Positions 51,701 through 59,203 of a stretch of 64,000 bases of DNA are shown in pieces (position 1 is the stretch's first letter; every line of letters starts with the position of its first letter). Source of the stretch: Sphingomonas sp. Leaf339. Its GTDB lineage: Bacteria > Pseudomonadota > Alphaproteobacteria > Sphingomonadales > Sphingomonadaceae. The position numbers and the translations under genes are program-made. The notes beneath the pieces are model-generated. The model ran no database searches. It was not told the DNA's origin and was given only the letters and a program-made list of their open reading frames with translations. The DNA is taken from positions 248,001 to 312,000 of the forward strand of contig NZ_LMRS01000012.1 in the NCBI RefSeq assembly GCF_001426195.1, in the 5' to 3' direction.

Positions 51701-52193
51701 GATCATGGATGCCAAGGCGGGCGGTTTCGCCAGCCGGCCGCGCGACTTCAGCCCGCAGATCACGGTCGATGCGCCCATCCTGATCCCGGAGGATTACGTC
51801 CCCGATCTGGACCTGCGGATGGGGCTGTACCGCCGCCTGAATGACGTCGAGGATGCCGGCGAGGTCGAGGCGTTCGCCGCGGAGATGATCGACCGCTTCG
51901 GCGCGCTGCCCGATGCGACCGAGAATCTGATCCGGGTCATCGAGATCAAGCTGAACGCCAAGAAGGCCTGTATCGCCAAGATGGATGTCGGCGCGAAGGG
52001 CGTGCTGGTCAGCTTCCACGACGACAAGCCACCCAATGTTGCCGGGCTGATCGCCTATGTCGACCGGCTGGGCGGCGTCGCCAAGCTGCGGCCGGATTCC
52101 AAGCTGGTGTTGCAACGCGTGTGGCCCGACGCGAAGGCGCGACTGCACGGGGCGCTGCAATTGTCGAAGGGGCTGGCGAAGGTCGCGGGGTAA
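48720..52193 (+). CDS. mfd: Transcription-repair coupling factor Mfd
   Basis: An 1157-residue protein that pushes stalled RNA polymerase off DNA lesions and recruits UvrA. The N-terminal UvrB-like domain is present (VRGGIVDLFPSGEEQ), then the RNA-polymerase-interacting domain (SPGDLVVHSDHGIGRYEGL), RecG-like helicase motifs VGDVGFGKT (near residue 640) and VIVDEEQRFGV (near 740), the TRG motif and the C-terminal autoinhibitory domain. ATG 48720 has GAGGA 10 bases upstream. Confidence 0.97.
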   Translation: MPDLKTILSAKTPLTLAGVPTGFQPSLLADLARAAGRVVFITADDAAMRAIASTAPFFAPELEVVTFPAWDCLPYDRASPTLRVMAERVAALYRLQGKAPKSGGVPQLVLTTANAATQRVLTPFRIRQLVASLAPGERIGRDDLATLLQANGYVRTETVHDHGEYSVRGGIVDLFPSGEEQALRLDFFGDEIESVRTFDPADQRTTGRVDGFTLLPASEALLDADSIKRFRTRYRETFGATATGDPLYQAVSDGRRQAGMEHWLALFEDKLATLFDHLGDAVVVRDGAVAAAAESRIEAIADYYDNRKRAEAAQPGSYRPLPAKALYLDAEAWATGLAEATAHVTTAFHEPESTRVLDFGVDGPRDFGAERAAQANVYEAVVAHVEKLRREGRKPVLASYSVGARDRLGSLLKDYGLKGGKNAETWQEALGVADTSKSFGVALVMLPLDHGFAAPGVAVLTEQDMLGDRLIRRNKRKKSADAFLAELATLSPGDLVVHSDHGIGRYEGLTSIPVGKSPHDCVALSYAGGDKLYVPVENLEVLTRYGSGEDGAALDRLGGEAWQRRKSKMKERIREIAGELIAVAAERALRPGEVAEPDASGYPSFVDRFPYDPTDDQDRAIDDVLGDLAAGKPMDRLIVGDVGFGKTEVALRAAFVAAMGGMQVAIVCPTTLLARQHFNNFSARFEGFPIKIGRMSRLVGTAETKATKEGTASGDLDVVIGTHALLAKNVSFKRLGLVIVDEEQRFGVTHKERLKALKADVHMLTLTATPIPRTLQMAMSGLRELSVIQTPPVDRLAVRTYIMPWDPVVLREALLREHYRGGQSFMVTPRVADLPDIEEFLRNEVPEIRYVIAHGQMSASEVEERMSAFYEKRFEVLVSTTIIESGLDIPSANTMIVNRADRFGLAQLYQLRGRVGRSKTRAYAYMVTPPERQMTETADKRLKVLSDLDTLGAGFQLASHDLDIRGAGNLLGDEQSGHIKEVGYELYQSMLEEAIMDAKAGGFASRPRDFSPQITVDAPILIPEDYVPDLDLRMGLYRRLNDVEDAGEVEAFAAEMIDRFGALPDATENLIRVIEIKLNAKKACIAKMDVGAKGVLVSFHDDKPPNVAGLIAYVDRLGGVAKLRPDSKLVLQRVWPDAKARLHGALQLSKGLAKVAG

Positions 52194-52274
52194 CGTCGCC
52201 GGCTAATACGATCGGATGATGGACTCCGGTGCGGGTCGGCGTAGATTGCCAGCCTGACATCCGGGGGATGGCAA

Positions 52275-53063
52275 ATGGCGACGATGAGCGACCGCGTGAT
52301 TGGACCGGCGGATCACCGATTCTTCTTGAAGATGGCGGTCGCCATGGCGGCGGTGATCGCGTTGGGTTTCTCGACGCAATTGTTGATGGGGCGATCGACG
52401 TTTCGCGTTCCTGTGATGGTGCATGTCCACGCCCTCGTCTTCTTTGGCTGGACGATGTTCTATGTTCTGCAGAACGTCCTGATAAGCCGGGCGTCGATCG
52501 CAATGCATCGGCGGTTGGGCTGGATCGGTGCGGGGTGGGCCACGGCCGTCGTGGGCATAGGCATCTATACGACGGCGGTCATGGTGCGGCGGGGCGGGTC
52601 GCCGTTCTTCTTCCAGCCGAATTACTTCCTGTTCATGAATTGCCTGACGGTGCTGGCTTTTGGCGGCCTGACGGCAACGGCGATCGTGCTGCGGCGGCGG
52701 ACCGACTGGCATCGGCGGCTGATGCTGTGCGGCATGGCGATCCTGACGGGGCCGGCATGGGGCCGCTTGCTGCCAATGCCGCTGATGGTCCCCTGGGCTG
52801 CGTGGGGCGTATTCGCGGTGGTGAAGACCCTACCGGCGATCGGCATGGTGGTGGACCGGCGGCGGACCGGGCGCATCCATCCTGCCTGGTGGTGGGGCGC
52901 GGGAACGATCGCGGCGATCCAGGTGCTGATCGGGGTCGTCGCGTTCAGCCCGGCGGGGCTGGCCATCTATGACACCGTGGTGGCGGGCGCGGCGGGCGAG
53001 CGGGTCGATCCACTGGCATTTCCGCCGCCGCCATCGGGACTGGCGGGACCGCAACCCGGCTGA
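52275..53063 (+). CDS. Multi-pass membrane protein of unknown function
   Basis: A 262-residue protein with about seven membrane segments (about residues 17-38, 45-66, 83-102, 114-137, 148-168, 170-190, 204-228). Conserved-looking features are VMVHVHALVFFGWTMFYVLQ and HRRLGWIGAGWA, with His at helix ends that could bind haem, and a Pro-rich C-terminus. I do not recognise a named family. It stands alone after mfd. Confidence 0.65.
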   Translation: MATMSDRVIGPADHRFFLKMAVAMAAVIALGFSTQLLMGRSTFRVPVMVHVHALVFFGWTMFYVLQNVLISRASIAMHRRLGWIGAGWATAVVGIGIYTTAVMVRRGGSPFFFQPNYFLFMNCLTVLAFGGLTATAIVLRRRTDWHRRLMLCGMAILTGPAWGRLLPMPLMVPWAAWGVFAVVKTLPAIGMVVDRRRTGRIHPAWWWGAGTIAAIQVLIGVVAFSPAGLAIYDTVVAGAAGERVDPLAFPPPPSGLAGPQPG

Positions 53064-53149
53064 TCGATGGCCCCAAGATAAAGCGGGAACGTCCGGCGCG
53101 GTGCCGCGCTGTAGCGGGGCGGGCATGTGGCTCGCGTGAAAGGATCACG

Positions 53150-53398
53150 ATGCCTGATAACCGTAGCGCGACGCTGTATCGCATGGTGTTGCCGGACCAT
53201 ACCTGCCCGTTCGGTATCCGGGCGAAGCAATTGCTGCAATCGGAGGGCTTCGACGTCGACGATCGCATTCTGCGGTCGCGTGAGGAGGTGGATGCGTTCA
53301 AGGCGGAGCATGGGATCGCAACAACGCCGCTGATCTTCATCGACGGCGAGCAGATCGGCGGCAGCGACGATCTGGAACGCCATCTGGCGGCGGGCTGA
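53150..53398 (+). CDS. Glutaredoxin-like protein with CPFG active site
   Basis: An 82-residue thioredoxin-fold protein. The active site reads TCPFGIRAK, so only the first Cys of the usual CPYC remains (monothiol type). The cis-Pro loop TTPLIFIDGEQIGGSDDLE is typical of glutaredoxins. It heads a run of four tightly packed genes (grx, tspO, DCC, DUF427) that suggests a stress role. Confidence 0.85.
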   Translation: MPDNRSATLYRMVLPDHTCPFGIRAKQLLQSEGFDVDDRILRSREEVDAFKAEHGIATTPLIFIDGEQIGGSDDLERHLAAG

Positions 53399-53401
53399 AC
53401 C

Positions 53402-53920
53402 ATGGCACAAACGGAAAATCGCTCAGGCCTGTCGCGGCCGGCGGCGGGACTGATCGTCGCGGCGGTATTGGGGTTCAGCGCGGTGCTGGGTCGCCGCAAC
53501 GCGCCCGATTCAACGCATCCGCGGACGCGACGCTGGTACAAGCGGCTCGACAAGCCGGATTATACGCCGCCTGACGCGGTATTCGGGGCGGTTTGGCCAG
53601 TGCTGGAAACCGGGCTGGCGGTTGGCGGCTATCGCCTGTTGCGTCAGCCGGCCACTACCAAGCGCAATGTTGCGGCGGGACTGTGGTTGCTCAATTCCGC
53701 GATGGTTGGCGGCTGGACCGAGCTGTTCTTCCGGCGGAAGGCATTGGGGCCGAGTGCGTTGGCGGCTGGCGCGATGGTGGCGACCGGCGCGTCCTATGTT
53801 GCGACGGCGGCCAGGGTGGATCGTCCGGCGGCGGCACTGGGCGCGCCGTTCGTCGCGTGGCTGGGTTTCGCGACGTTGCTGGCGGTGCGTATCCGCCAGC
53901 GCAATGGCGAGCACGGATGA
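53402..53920 (+). CDS. TspO/MBR-family membrane protein
   Basis: A 172-residue protein with the TspO signature WYKRLDKPDYTPPDAVFGAVW and later membrane segments (about residues 13-29, 60-78, 89-109, 118-136, 144-163). TspO proteins bind porphyrins and affect photo-oxidative stress and pigment regulation in alphaproteobacteria. The N-terminal SGLSRPAAGLIVAAVLG segment is the first helix. It overlaps the next gene by ATGA. Confidence 0.82.
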   Translation: MAQTENRSGLSRPAAGLIVAAVLGFSAVLGRRNAPDSTHPRTRRWYKRLDKPDYTPPDAVFGAVWPVLETGLAVGGYRLLRQPATTKRNVAAGLWLLNSAMVGGWTELFFRRKALGPSALAAGAMVATGASYVATAARVDRPAAALGAPFVAWLGFATLLAVRIRQRNGEHG

Positions 53921-54282
53921 CCGAACTGACGGTCTGGCACGACGGCGACTGCCCGCTGTGTCGGCGGGAGATCGCGCTGATGCGACGGCTGGATCGGCGG
54001 GGCGCGATCCGCTTCGTCGATGCTACCGACGGGGACGCGAGTTGCCCGATCGATCGACGGGCGCTGCTGGCGCGGTTCCATGCGCGGGAGGATGGCCGGA
54101 TGCTGTCGGGCGCGGCGGCGTTCGCGGCGATGTGGCGAGCGATCCCGATACTGCGGCCGCTGGGGCTGGCGGCGCGACGGCCATGGGTGCTGGCGGTGCT
54201 GGAGCGGGCGTATCTGGGGTTCCTCGTCGCGCGGCCGGCGATGCAGCGCATGGTGCGACGTTGGGAAGGACGGCGGGCATGA
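53917..54282 (+). CDS. DCC-family thiol-disulphide oxidoreductase-like protein (DUF393)
   Basis: A 121-residue protein starting TELTVWHDGDCPLCRREIAL; DGDCPLC is the DxDCPxC motif that names the family, followed by IRFVDATD and a C-terminal hydrophobic region. It overlaps tspO and the DUF427 gene by four bases each, so the three are coupled. The substrate is unknown. Confidence 0.88.
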   Translation: MTELTVWHDGDCPLCRREIALMRRLDRRGAIRFVDATDGDASCPIDRRALLARFHAREDGRMLSGAAAFAAMWRAIPILRPLGLAARRPWVLAVLERAYLGFLVARPAMQRMVRRWEGRRA

Positions 54283-54773
54283 GCGTGACGCGCGATCCCG
54301 TCTTGCCGGGTCAGGAAAGCGTCTGGGATTATCCGCGACCCGCGATTGCGACGCCGACGTCGCGGCATATTCGGATCGAGCATCGCGGGCTGACGATCGC
54401 TGACACACGAGCGGCGGTGCGGACGCTGGAGACCAGCCATCCGCCCAGTTACTATCTGCCGCCGGCCGATATCGCGATGACGATGCTGCGGCGCTCGGCA
54501 CGGCAGTCATTCTGTGAGTGGAAGGGCGAGGCCGTATATTACGATCTCGTCATCGGCGACGAGATGATCCGCGATCTGGCGTGGAGCTATCCGGCCCCTA
54601 CCCCGGCGTTCGCGATGTTACGCGATCATCTGGCATTCTATGCGGCGCCACCTGTTCGCTGTCTGGTCGACGGCGAACAGGTGGCGCCGCAGCCGGGCGG
54701 CTTTTACGGCGGCTGGATCACCGCCGATCTGGCCGGACCGTTCAAGGGGGTGCCGGGGAGCCGCTTCTGGTAA
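54279..54773 (+). CDS. DUF427-family protein
   Basis: A 164-residue protein of DUF427. Motifs are ESVWDYPRPAIA near residue 13, SHPPSYYLPPADI, SFCEWKGEAVYYDL (the conserved CEWKG) and FYGGWITADLAGPFKG near the end. Function is unknown. It ends the glutaredoxin-TspO-DCC run; a convergent UbiB-type gene ends four bases downstream. Confidence 0.88.
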   Translation: MSVTRDPVLPGQESVWDYPRPAIATPTSRHIRIEHRGLTIADTRAAVRTLETSHPPSYYLPPADIAMTMLRRSARQSFCEWKGEAVYYDLVIGDEMIRDLAWSYPAPTPAFAMLRDHLAFYAAPPVRCLVDGEQVAPQPGGFYGGWITADLAGPFKGVPGSRFW

Positions 54774-54777
54774 GCCG

Positions 54778-56097
54778 CTATTCCTGAAGCTGGGCGATCA
54801 TCGGGCGGACGTCGACGCGGGCTTTGAGCCGGGCGGCAAGCAGCGCGGTGCCGCTGATCTTGCGTTGGACGAACAACGTGTCGATCGGCGGGATGTGCCA
54901 GGTGGAACGGTCACGCGCCATCTCTACGCCCTGTTCGCGCAACACGCCGACGAACGCGCGGTCGCCGAAGTCGAAGGGGCCTGGCTTGTTCATTTCGGCG
55001 AGGATGACGTCGATCATCCGGTCGACCAGCGGCCGGTGGCGGGCCACCGCCGCCTCTCCAAGAAAACCGGCGGTAACCGCCCCGGCGCGTACCGCGTGGC
55101 GGTCGTTCGCCAGGCCGGCAGTCATCAGATGGCGATACCCGTCCGCCGTTTCCGGGGGCACCGAGCGCGCCGCGCCGAAATCGAGCAGCACCAACCGTCC
55201 CGTCTCCGCCTGCCAACGGTAATTGGCGAAATTGGGATCGGTCTGCATCAAGCCCCAGTCGAACAGTTCGCGCAGGGTAAGCGCGATCAGGCTGTGCATC
55301 ACGCGGTCGCGCACGTCCTGCGGCGCGGTTTCCAGCGTCTCGACGGGAACGCCGGCGACGAAGTCCATCGCCAGCACCTGCGGCGTCGTCAGATCGGGAT
55401 AGAGCGCGGGTACGACGAAATCGGGCATGTCCGCGACCAGCGCGCCGTAACGGGTGAGCATCTCGCCCTCGCGCAGATAGTCGGCCTCTTCGTGCAACTG
55501 CCGCTTTGCCTCGACGAGCAGCGGCGCGATGTCGAGTTCCTTTGGCATCAGGCCGGATACTCGGAGCAACGTGGCGACGTTATCGACATCGGCATCGATG
55601 CTCTGGCGGACACCAGGATATTGAACCTTGATCGCCAGTTCGCGACCATCGGGCAGGCGGGCGCGGTGGACCTGACCTATCGAGGCGGCGGCGATCGGGT
55701 GCGCCTGAAAATGCGCGAAGCGGCGGCGCCAGTCGCGGCCCCATTCGGCGGTCAGCACGCGATCGAGTTGTGCAGGCGGCATGTGGTGGGCCCGATCCCG
55801 CAGGCGGGCGAGGATAGTGGCGAGTTCGGGCGGCAACATGTCGCCCGCATCCATCGAGATCATCTGCCCCAGCTTCATCGCCGCCCCGCGCAGGTGCGAC
55901 AGCTGGTCGGCGACGCGGGTCGCATTCGCGGGCGTCAGCAGCAGATCGCCCATCCGGGGGCGTTCGCCATTGGCCAGCCGACGCGCCCCCTCTGCGACCA
56001 CCCCGCCCGCGACGCCCCCCGCGAGCTTGCCAAAGACCCCCAGCCGGGCAAGCCGGCCGCCGGGCACGGCCCGCCCATTGTCGCGTTCGTCGGTCAC
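54778..56097 (-). CDS. UbiB/ABC1 (ADCK) family kinase-like protein
   Basis: A 439-residue protein with the atypical kinase fold: GAAMKLGQMISMD (KxGQ motif), SIGQVHRARLPDGRELAIKVQ (nucleotide loop and Lys), a glutamate helix VEAKRQLHEEADYLREGEML, and LVLLDFGAARSVPP (DFG). It lacks the terminal membrane anchors of UbiB, so it may be a soluble member acting on isoprenoid lipids. GTG 56097 has GAGGA seven bases upstream; the longer frame runs into promoter sequence. Confidence 0.85.
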   Translation of the reverse strand: MTDERDNGRAVPGGRLARLGVFGKLAGGVAGGVVAEGARRLANGERPRMGDLLLTPANATRVADQLSHLRGAAMKLGQMISMDAGDMLPPELATILARLRDRAHHMPPAQLDRVLTAEWGRDWRRRFAHFQAHPIAAASIGQVHRARLPDGRELAIKVQYPGVRQSIDADVDNVATLLRVSGLMPKELDIAPLLVEAKRQLHEEADYLREGEMLTRYGALVADMPDFVVPALYPDLTTPQVLAMDFVAGVPVETLETAPQDVRDRVMHSLIALTLRELFDWGLMQTDPNFANYRWQAETGRLVLLDFGAARSVPPETADGYRHLMTAGLANDRHAVRAGAVTAGFLGEAAVARHRPLVDRMIDVILAEMNKPGPFDFGDRAFVGVLREQGVEMARDRSTWHIPPIDTLFVQRKISGTALLAARLKARVDVRPMIAQLQE

Positions 56098-56249
56098 GGA
56101 AATTCCTCGGTCAGGCAGAGCGGGCCGCGAGTTTTGCGGATGATCGGTAGACCTTCGATATGGGGCGATGATCGAGGCGATCAATCGATAGCGGTTGACC
56201 TTGATCAACAATCGGCTTTTCGTGCGCCACTATCTCAATAAGGAAAGAC

Positions 56250-56933
56250 ATGGAGCAGGATCGCCGGCCGTCGACGGTCGTTCACCGCATCGGGGCGGAG
56301 GGCGAGCCGCTGGCGATCATCGACGACTTTGCGGGCGATCCCGATGCGCTGCGGGCGGCAGCGGTCGCGGCGACGTTCGGGCCGGCGGACCAGCATTATC
56401 CGGGCATCCGCGCGCCCCTTCCCGCTTTCTATCTGGAGGAGCAACTGCCGGTGATTGCGGCAGTGCTGGGACGGGCGTTCGGGCGGTGTCGAAGGGTGCA
56501 TGTGATCGATGCGACGTTTTCGATCGTGACGGCGTCGCCCACCGCCCTGCAACTGGGGCAGCGGCTGCCGCATGTCGATGCCTATGATCCCGACCGGATC
56601 GCACTGGTTCATTTCCTAAGCCCGACGGACACCGACGGCACCGCGTTCTTCCGTCACCGCGCCACCGGGTTCGAGACGGTGACGGAGGAGCGCGGGCGGG
56701 CATATTTCGCGCAACTGAACGCCGAGGTGCGCGATGTCGAACCGGGTCCGGGCTATATCGCCGACGACAGCGACCTGTTCGATCGGATCGCGGTGGTGGA
56801 AGCGCGGTATAACCGGGCGCTGCTGTATCGCAGCCGGCAACTGCACAGCGGCGCGATTTCAGCGGACGCGGTGCTGTCGGCCGATCCGGCGGTGGGGCGG
56901 CTGACCGTCACGGCGTTTCTGGCGATCGAATAG
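56250..56933 (+). CDS. DUF6445-family protein
   Basis: A 227-residue soluble protein: PLAIIDDFAGDPDALRAAA at the start and HVDAYDPDRIALVHFLSPT in the middle, with HxD-like and later His residues (FRHRATGF, RQLHSG) resembling a 2-oxoglutarate-dependent oxygenase fold. Such genes, named DUF6445 as I recall, often accompany Xanthomonas/Caulobacter-type TonB receptors and tryptophan-halogenase-like genes. It lies 13 bases before the GH16 gene and may belong to the sugar-uptake locus. Confidence 0.72.
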   Translation: MEQDRRPSTVVHRIGAEGEPLAIIDDFAGDPDALRAAAVAATFGPADQHYPGIRAPLPAFYLEEQLPVIAAVLGRAFGRCRRVHVIDATFSIVTASPTALQLGQRLPHVDAYDPDRIALVHFLSPTDTDGTAFFRHRATGFETVTEERGRAYFAQLNAEVRDVEPGPGYIADDSDLFDRIAVVEARYNRALLYRSRQLHSGAISADAVLSADPAVGRLTVTAFLAIE

Positions 56934-56946
56934 GGGGAACGTGGCG

Positions 56947-57768
56947 ATGATCCTGCTGGCCTTGGCGGCGCAGGCCGCGACAATTGGGGCAACGAATTAT
57001 CAGGTGGATGTGCCGATGGCGGTGCCGACCCGTCGGGCGACCTTTGCCGATGAGTTCACGGGCGGCACCGTCGACACACGGGTCTGGCGGTTCGACACGT
57101 CGCGCAACGCCGCCGGATGGTATAATAACGAGCGGCAATATTACGCGAATGGCCGCCGCCGGAACGCCCGGATCGAACGCGGTGCGCTGGTGATCGAGGC
57201 GTGGCGGGAGGCGGTGCGAAAACCGCGGTTCGCCGATGCGGGCGGGCAGGATTATACGTCCGCCAAACTCGTTTCACGTCAGGCGTTGGGATACGGGTTT
57301 TATGAAATCCGGGCAAAGCTGCCCTGCGGTCGCGGTAGCTGGCCGGCGATCTGGATGCTGCCGACGGGCGGGACGTGGCCGGATCAGGGTGAGATCGACA
57401 TCATGGAGATGGTCGGATGGAACCCCGAAGTGGTGCATGCGACGGTGCACAGCGGGGCGTTCAACCACGTCAAGGGGACGCAGCGCGGGGCAGAGACGCG
57501 GGTCGGCGCGAGCTGCACCGCGTTCCATCACTATCAGCTCGATTGGGGACCGACGACGATCAGGATCGGGATCGATGGGCGGGCATTCATGGCGGTGGCC
57601 AACGACCAGCCGAGCGGGGCGGCGGCGTGGCCGTTCACGCGGCCGTATCAGTTGATCCTGAACCTAGCCGTGGGTGGCGACTGGGGCGGCAAGCAGGGGA
57701 TCGACGATGCTGCCTTTCCGCAGCGGATGACGGTGGATTACGTCCGTTACTGGGCGCGGACACGTTAA
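56947..57768 (+). CDS. Glycoside hydrolase family 16 beta-glucanase
   Basis: A 273-residue enzyme with a short export signal (MILLALAAQAATIG). The catalytic sequence is EIDIMEMVG, the GH16 E-x-D-x-x-E site near residue 150, after GRGSWPAIWMLPTGG. The WYNNERQYYA region and HYQLDWGPTTIRIGIDGRAF are typical of beta-1,3(4)-glucanases of the laminarinase branch. ATG 56947 sits eight bases after GGGGGA; GTG 56941 is an alternative. It ends overlapping the convergent MFS gene by four bases. Confidence 0.9.
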   Translation: MILLALAAQAATIGATNYQVDVPMAVPTRRATFADEFTGGTVDTRVWRFDTSRNAAGWYNNERQYYANGRRRNARIERGALVIEAWREAVRKPRFADAGGQDYTSAKLVSRQALGYGFYEIRAKLPCGRGSWPAIWMLPTGGTWPDQGEIDIMEMVGWNPEVVHATVHSGAFNHVKGTQRGAETRVGASCTAFHHYQLDWGPTTIRIGIDGRAFMAVANDQPSGAAAWPFTRPYQLILNLAVGGDWGGKQGIDDAAFPQRMTVDYVRYWARTR

Positions 57769-58997
57769 CGATACTGGCGCACGCCGAGCATCACGACGCC
57801 GCCGGTGAACGTCAGGACGGCAAGGATCAGCATGACCGCGTCGAAATCCTGCGGGGTCGCCAGCAGCCAGGTCAGGATCGGGCCGAGCAGCCCCGGCAAC
57901 GTGTTGGTGAGATTGAGCAGCCCCAGATCGCGGCCCCGGTGACGGGGATCGGGCAGCAACTGCATCGCGAAGGCGGCGTGGAGGACGAGGAAGACGGCCG
58001 AGCCGACCTCGTACATCACGAACGCGGTCGCGGCGGTGGCGAAGCTGTCGGCCAGTGCCATGCCGGTTAGTCCGGCCGCCGACACGATCGCGGCGCCGAG
58101 CAGGAAAGGCTTGCGACGGCCGATCCGGTCGGACAGGCGGCCGGCCAGCAGGGCGATCGGCAGCGGCACGATATAGGCGACCGTCAGCAGGGTTGCCGCC
58201 GAGGAGGCCATATCGGTCGCGGTGACCGCGGGCGCGACGCTGATGAGGTAATAGAGGAGGTAGACGAACAGGACGTTGCCCGCGACCTGCACGAGCAGGC
58301 GCGCGATCCAGGCGAGGGCTAGATCGCGATCGAGCCGCGTCTTCGCTGTGGGTGCGAGGACCGTGTGCGATCGCTGGCCGCGGATCGCCAGCAACGGCGC
58401 GATGCAGGCGGCAGAGATGAGGGGGATGACCGCGAGGCGTACCCCCTCCCCCAGCAGACCGATGGCGATCAGCGTCGCCGAAAGGGCCGAGGCGACGGGA
58501 TTGGCGAGCGCCAGAAGGCCGCCGGCCACGCCCCGCCGTTCGTCCGGAATCTCGTCGGCCATGATCGCGAACAGCGGTGCCAGCATCGCGTTGATCGCCA
58601 CCTGGAAGGCGATGATCGCCAGCACCAGTGCCGCCGGCGATGCCGCCTGCGCGATGGCGATGTAGCATAGCGCGGTGGCGACGATGCCGGCCGCCATCCA
58701 GCCACGCCGCCCGCCGCCCCGTGCGACCGATCGATCGCTGAGCCAGCCGAACAGGATGTTCGACAGGCTGGCCGCGATCGCGCCGCCAATGACGGCGGCG
58801 GTAATCACACCCAGCCGGGCATCGCCGGCGACCGCCTGCGCCTTCAGCGGCAGCAGCATTGTCAGGAGCGGCAGATAGCCGATCACGCCGCCGGCATGGG
58901 CCAGCGCGATGACACCGAGAAACAAGGTCGCACGACGCCCTGTCATCCCGCTGGCGCGATCGCGGACGACCGTGAGCGTTGCTGAACTAGCCGGCAA
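57765..58997 (-). CDS. MFS sugar transporter
   Basis: A 410-residue protein with 12 probable membrane helices. The MFS loop motifs are GWLSDRSVARGGGRRGW between helices 2 and 3 and AGRLSDRIGRRKPFLLGA between helices 8 and 9. It resembles transporters placed in sugar loci of sphingomonads. Start: TTG 58997, because GAGGAGGGG lies six bases before it; ATG 58946 (MTGRRATLF) is the alternative. It is divergent from the TonB receptor, and operator 1 lies 83 bases upstream. Confidence 0.87.
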   Translation of the reverse strand: MPASSATLTVVRDRASGMTGRRATLFLGVIALAHAGGVIGYLPLLTMLLPLKAQAVAGDARLGVITAAVIGGAIAASLSNILFGWLSDRSVARGGGRRGWMAAGIVATALCYIAIAQAASPAALVLAIIAFQVAINAMLAPLFAIMADEIPDERRGVAGGLLALANPVASALSATLIAIGLLGEGVRLAVIPLISAACIAPLLAIRGQRSHTVLAPTAKTRLDRDLALAWIARLLVQVAGNVLFVYLLYYLISVAPAVTATDMASSAATLLTVAYIVPLPIALLAGRLSDRIGRRKPFLLGAAIVSAAGLTGMALADSFATAATAFVMYEVGSAVFLVLHAAFAMQLLPDPRHRGRDLGLLNLTNTLPGLLGPILTWLLATPQDFDAVMLILAVLTFTGGVVMLGVRQYR

Positions 58998-59079
58998 TCC
59001 GATCCCCTCCTCTGTATAGGCACTTATCCCTAGGCCCGGATCGGAGCGGGGGCGAGGATACAATGATACGTCTGTCGAA

Positions 59080-59091
59080 GTGAACGTTCAC
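59080..59091. promoter_or_regulatory. Operator 1: GTGAACGTTCAC
   Basis: A perfect 12-base palindrome of LacI-family type in the divergent promoter region of the MFS gene and the TonB receptor. It lies 83 bases upstream of the transporter start. The centre is 67 bases from operator 2. Confidence 0.7.
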
Positions 59092-59120
59092 AATTTTTCG
59101 ATCTGCGTCTTCCCGGCGCC

Positions 59121-59149
59121 TTGACAAGTTTGCCCAAAGGATCAAAGTG
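59121..59149 (+). promoter_or_regulatory. Candidate promoter of the TonB receptor
   Basis: TTGACA at 59121-59126 is a perfect -35 box. After 17 bases the -10 position (59144-59149) is AAAGTG, a poor match that runs into operator 2, so the repressor would cover the -10 and start region. Confidence 0.4.
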
Positions 59150-59158
59150 AACGTTCAC
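59147..59158. promoter_or_regulatory. Operator 2: GTGAACGTTCAC
   Basis: A second copy identical to operator 1, 46 bases before the TonB receptor ATG and just downstream of the TTGACA box. Its GTG can be misread as a start codon of the receptor. Confidence 0.7.
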
Positions 59159-59203
59159 AGGAGAACGGCGCGGACCAACCGGCGTCGGCTGCAGGGGAGG
59201 ATT

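Noticed and set aside
59147..59203. GTG 59147 as start of the TonB receptor
   Set aside because: This GTG is part of the operator palindrome; a ribosome site and signal peptide support ATG 59204 or 59207.
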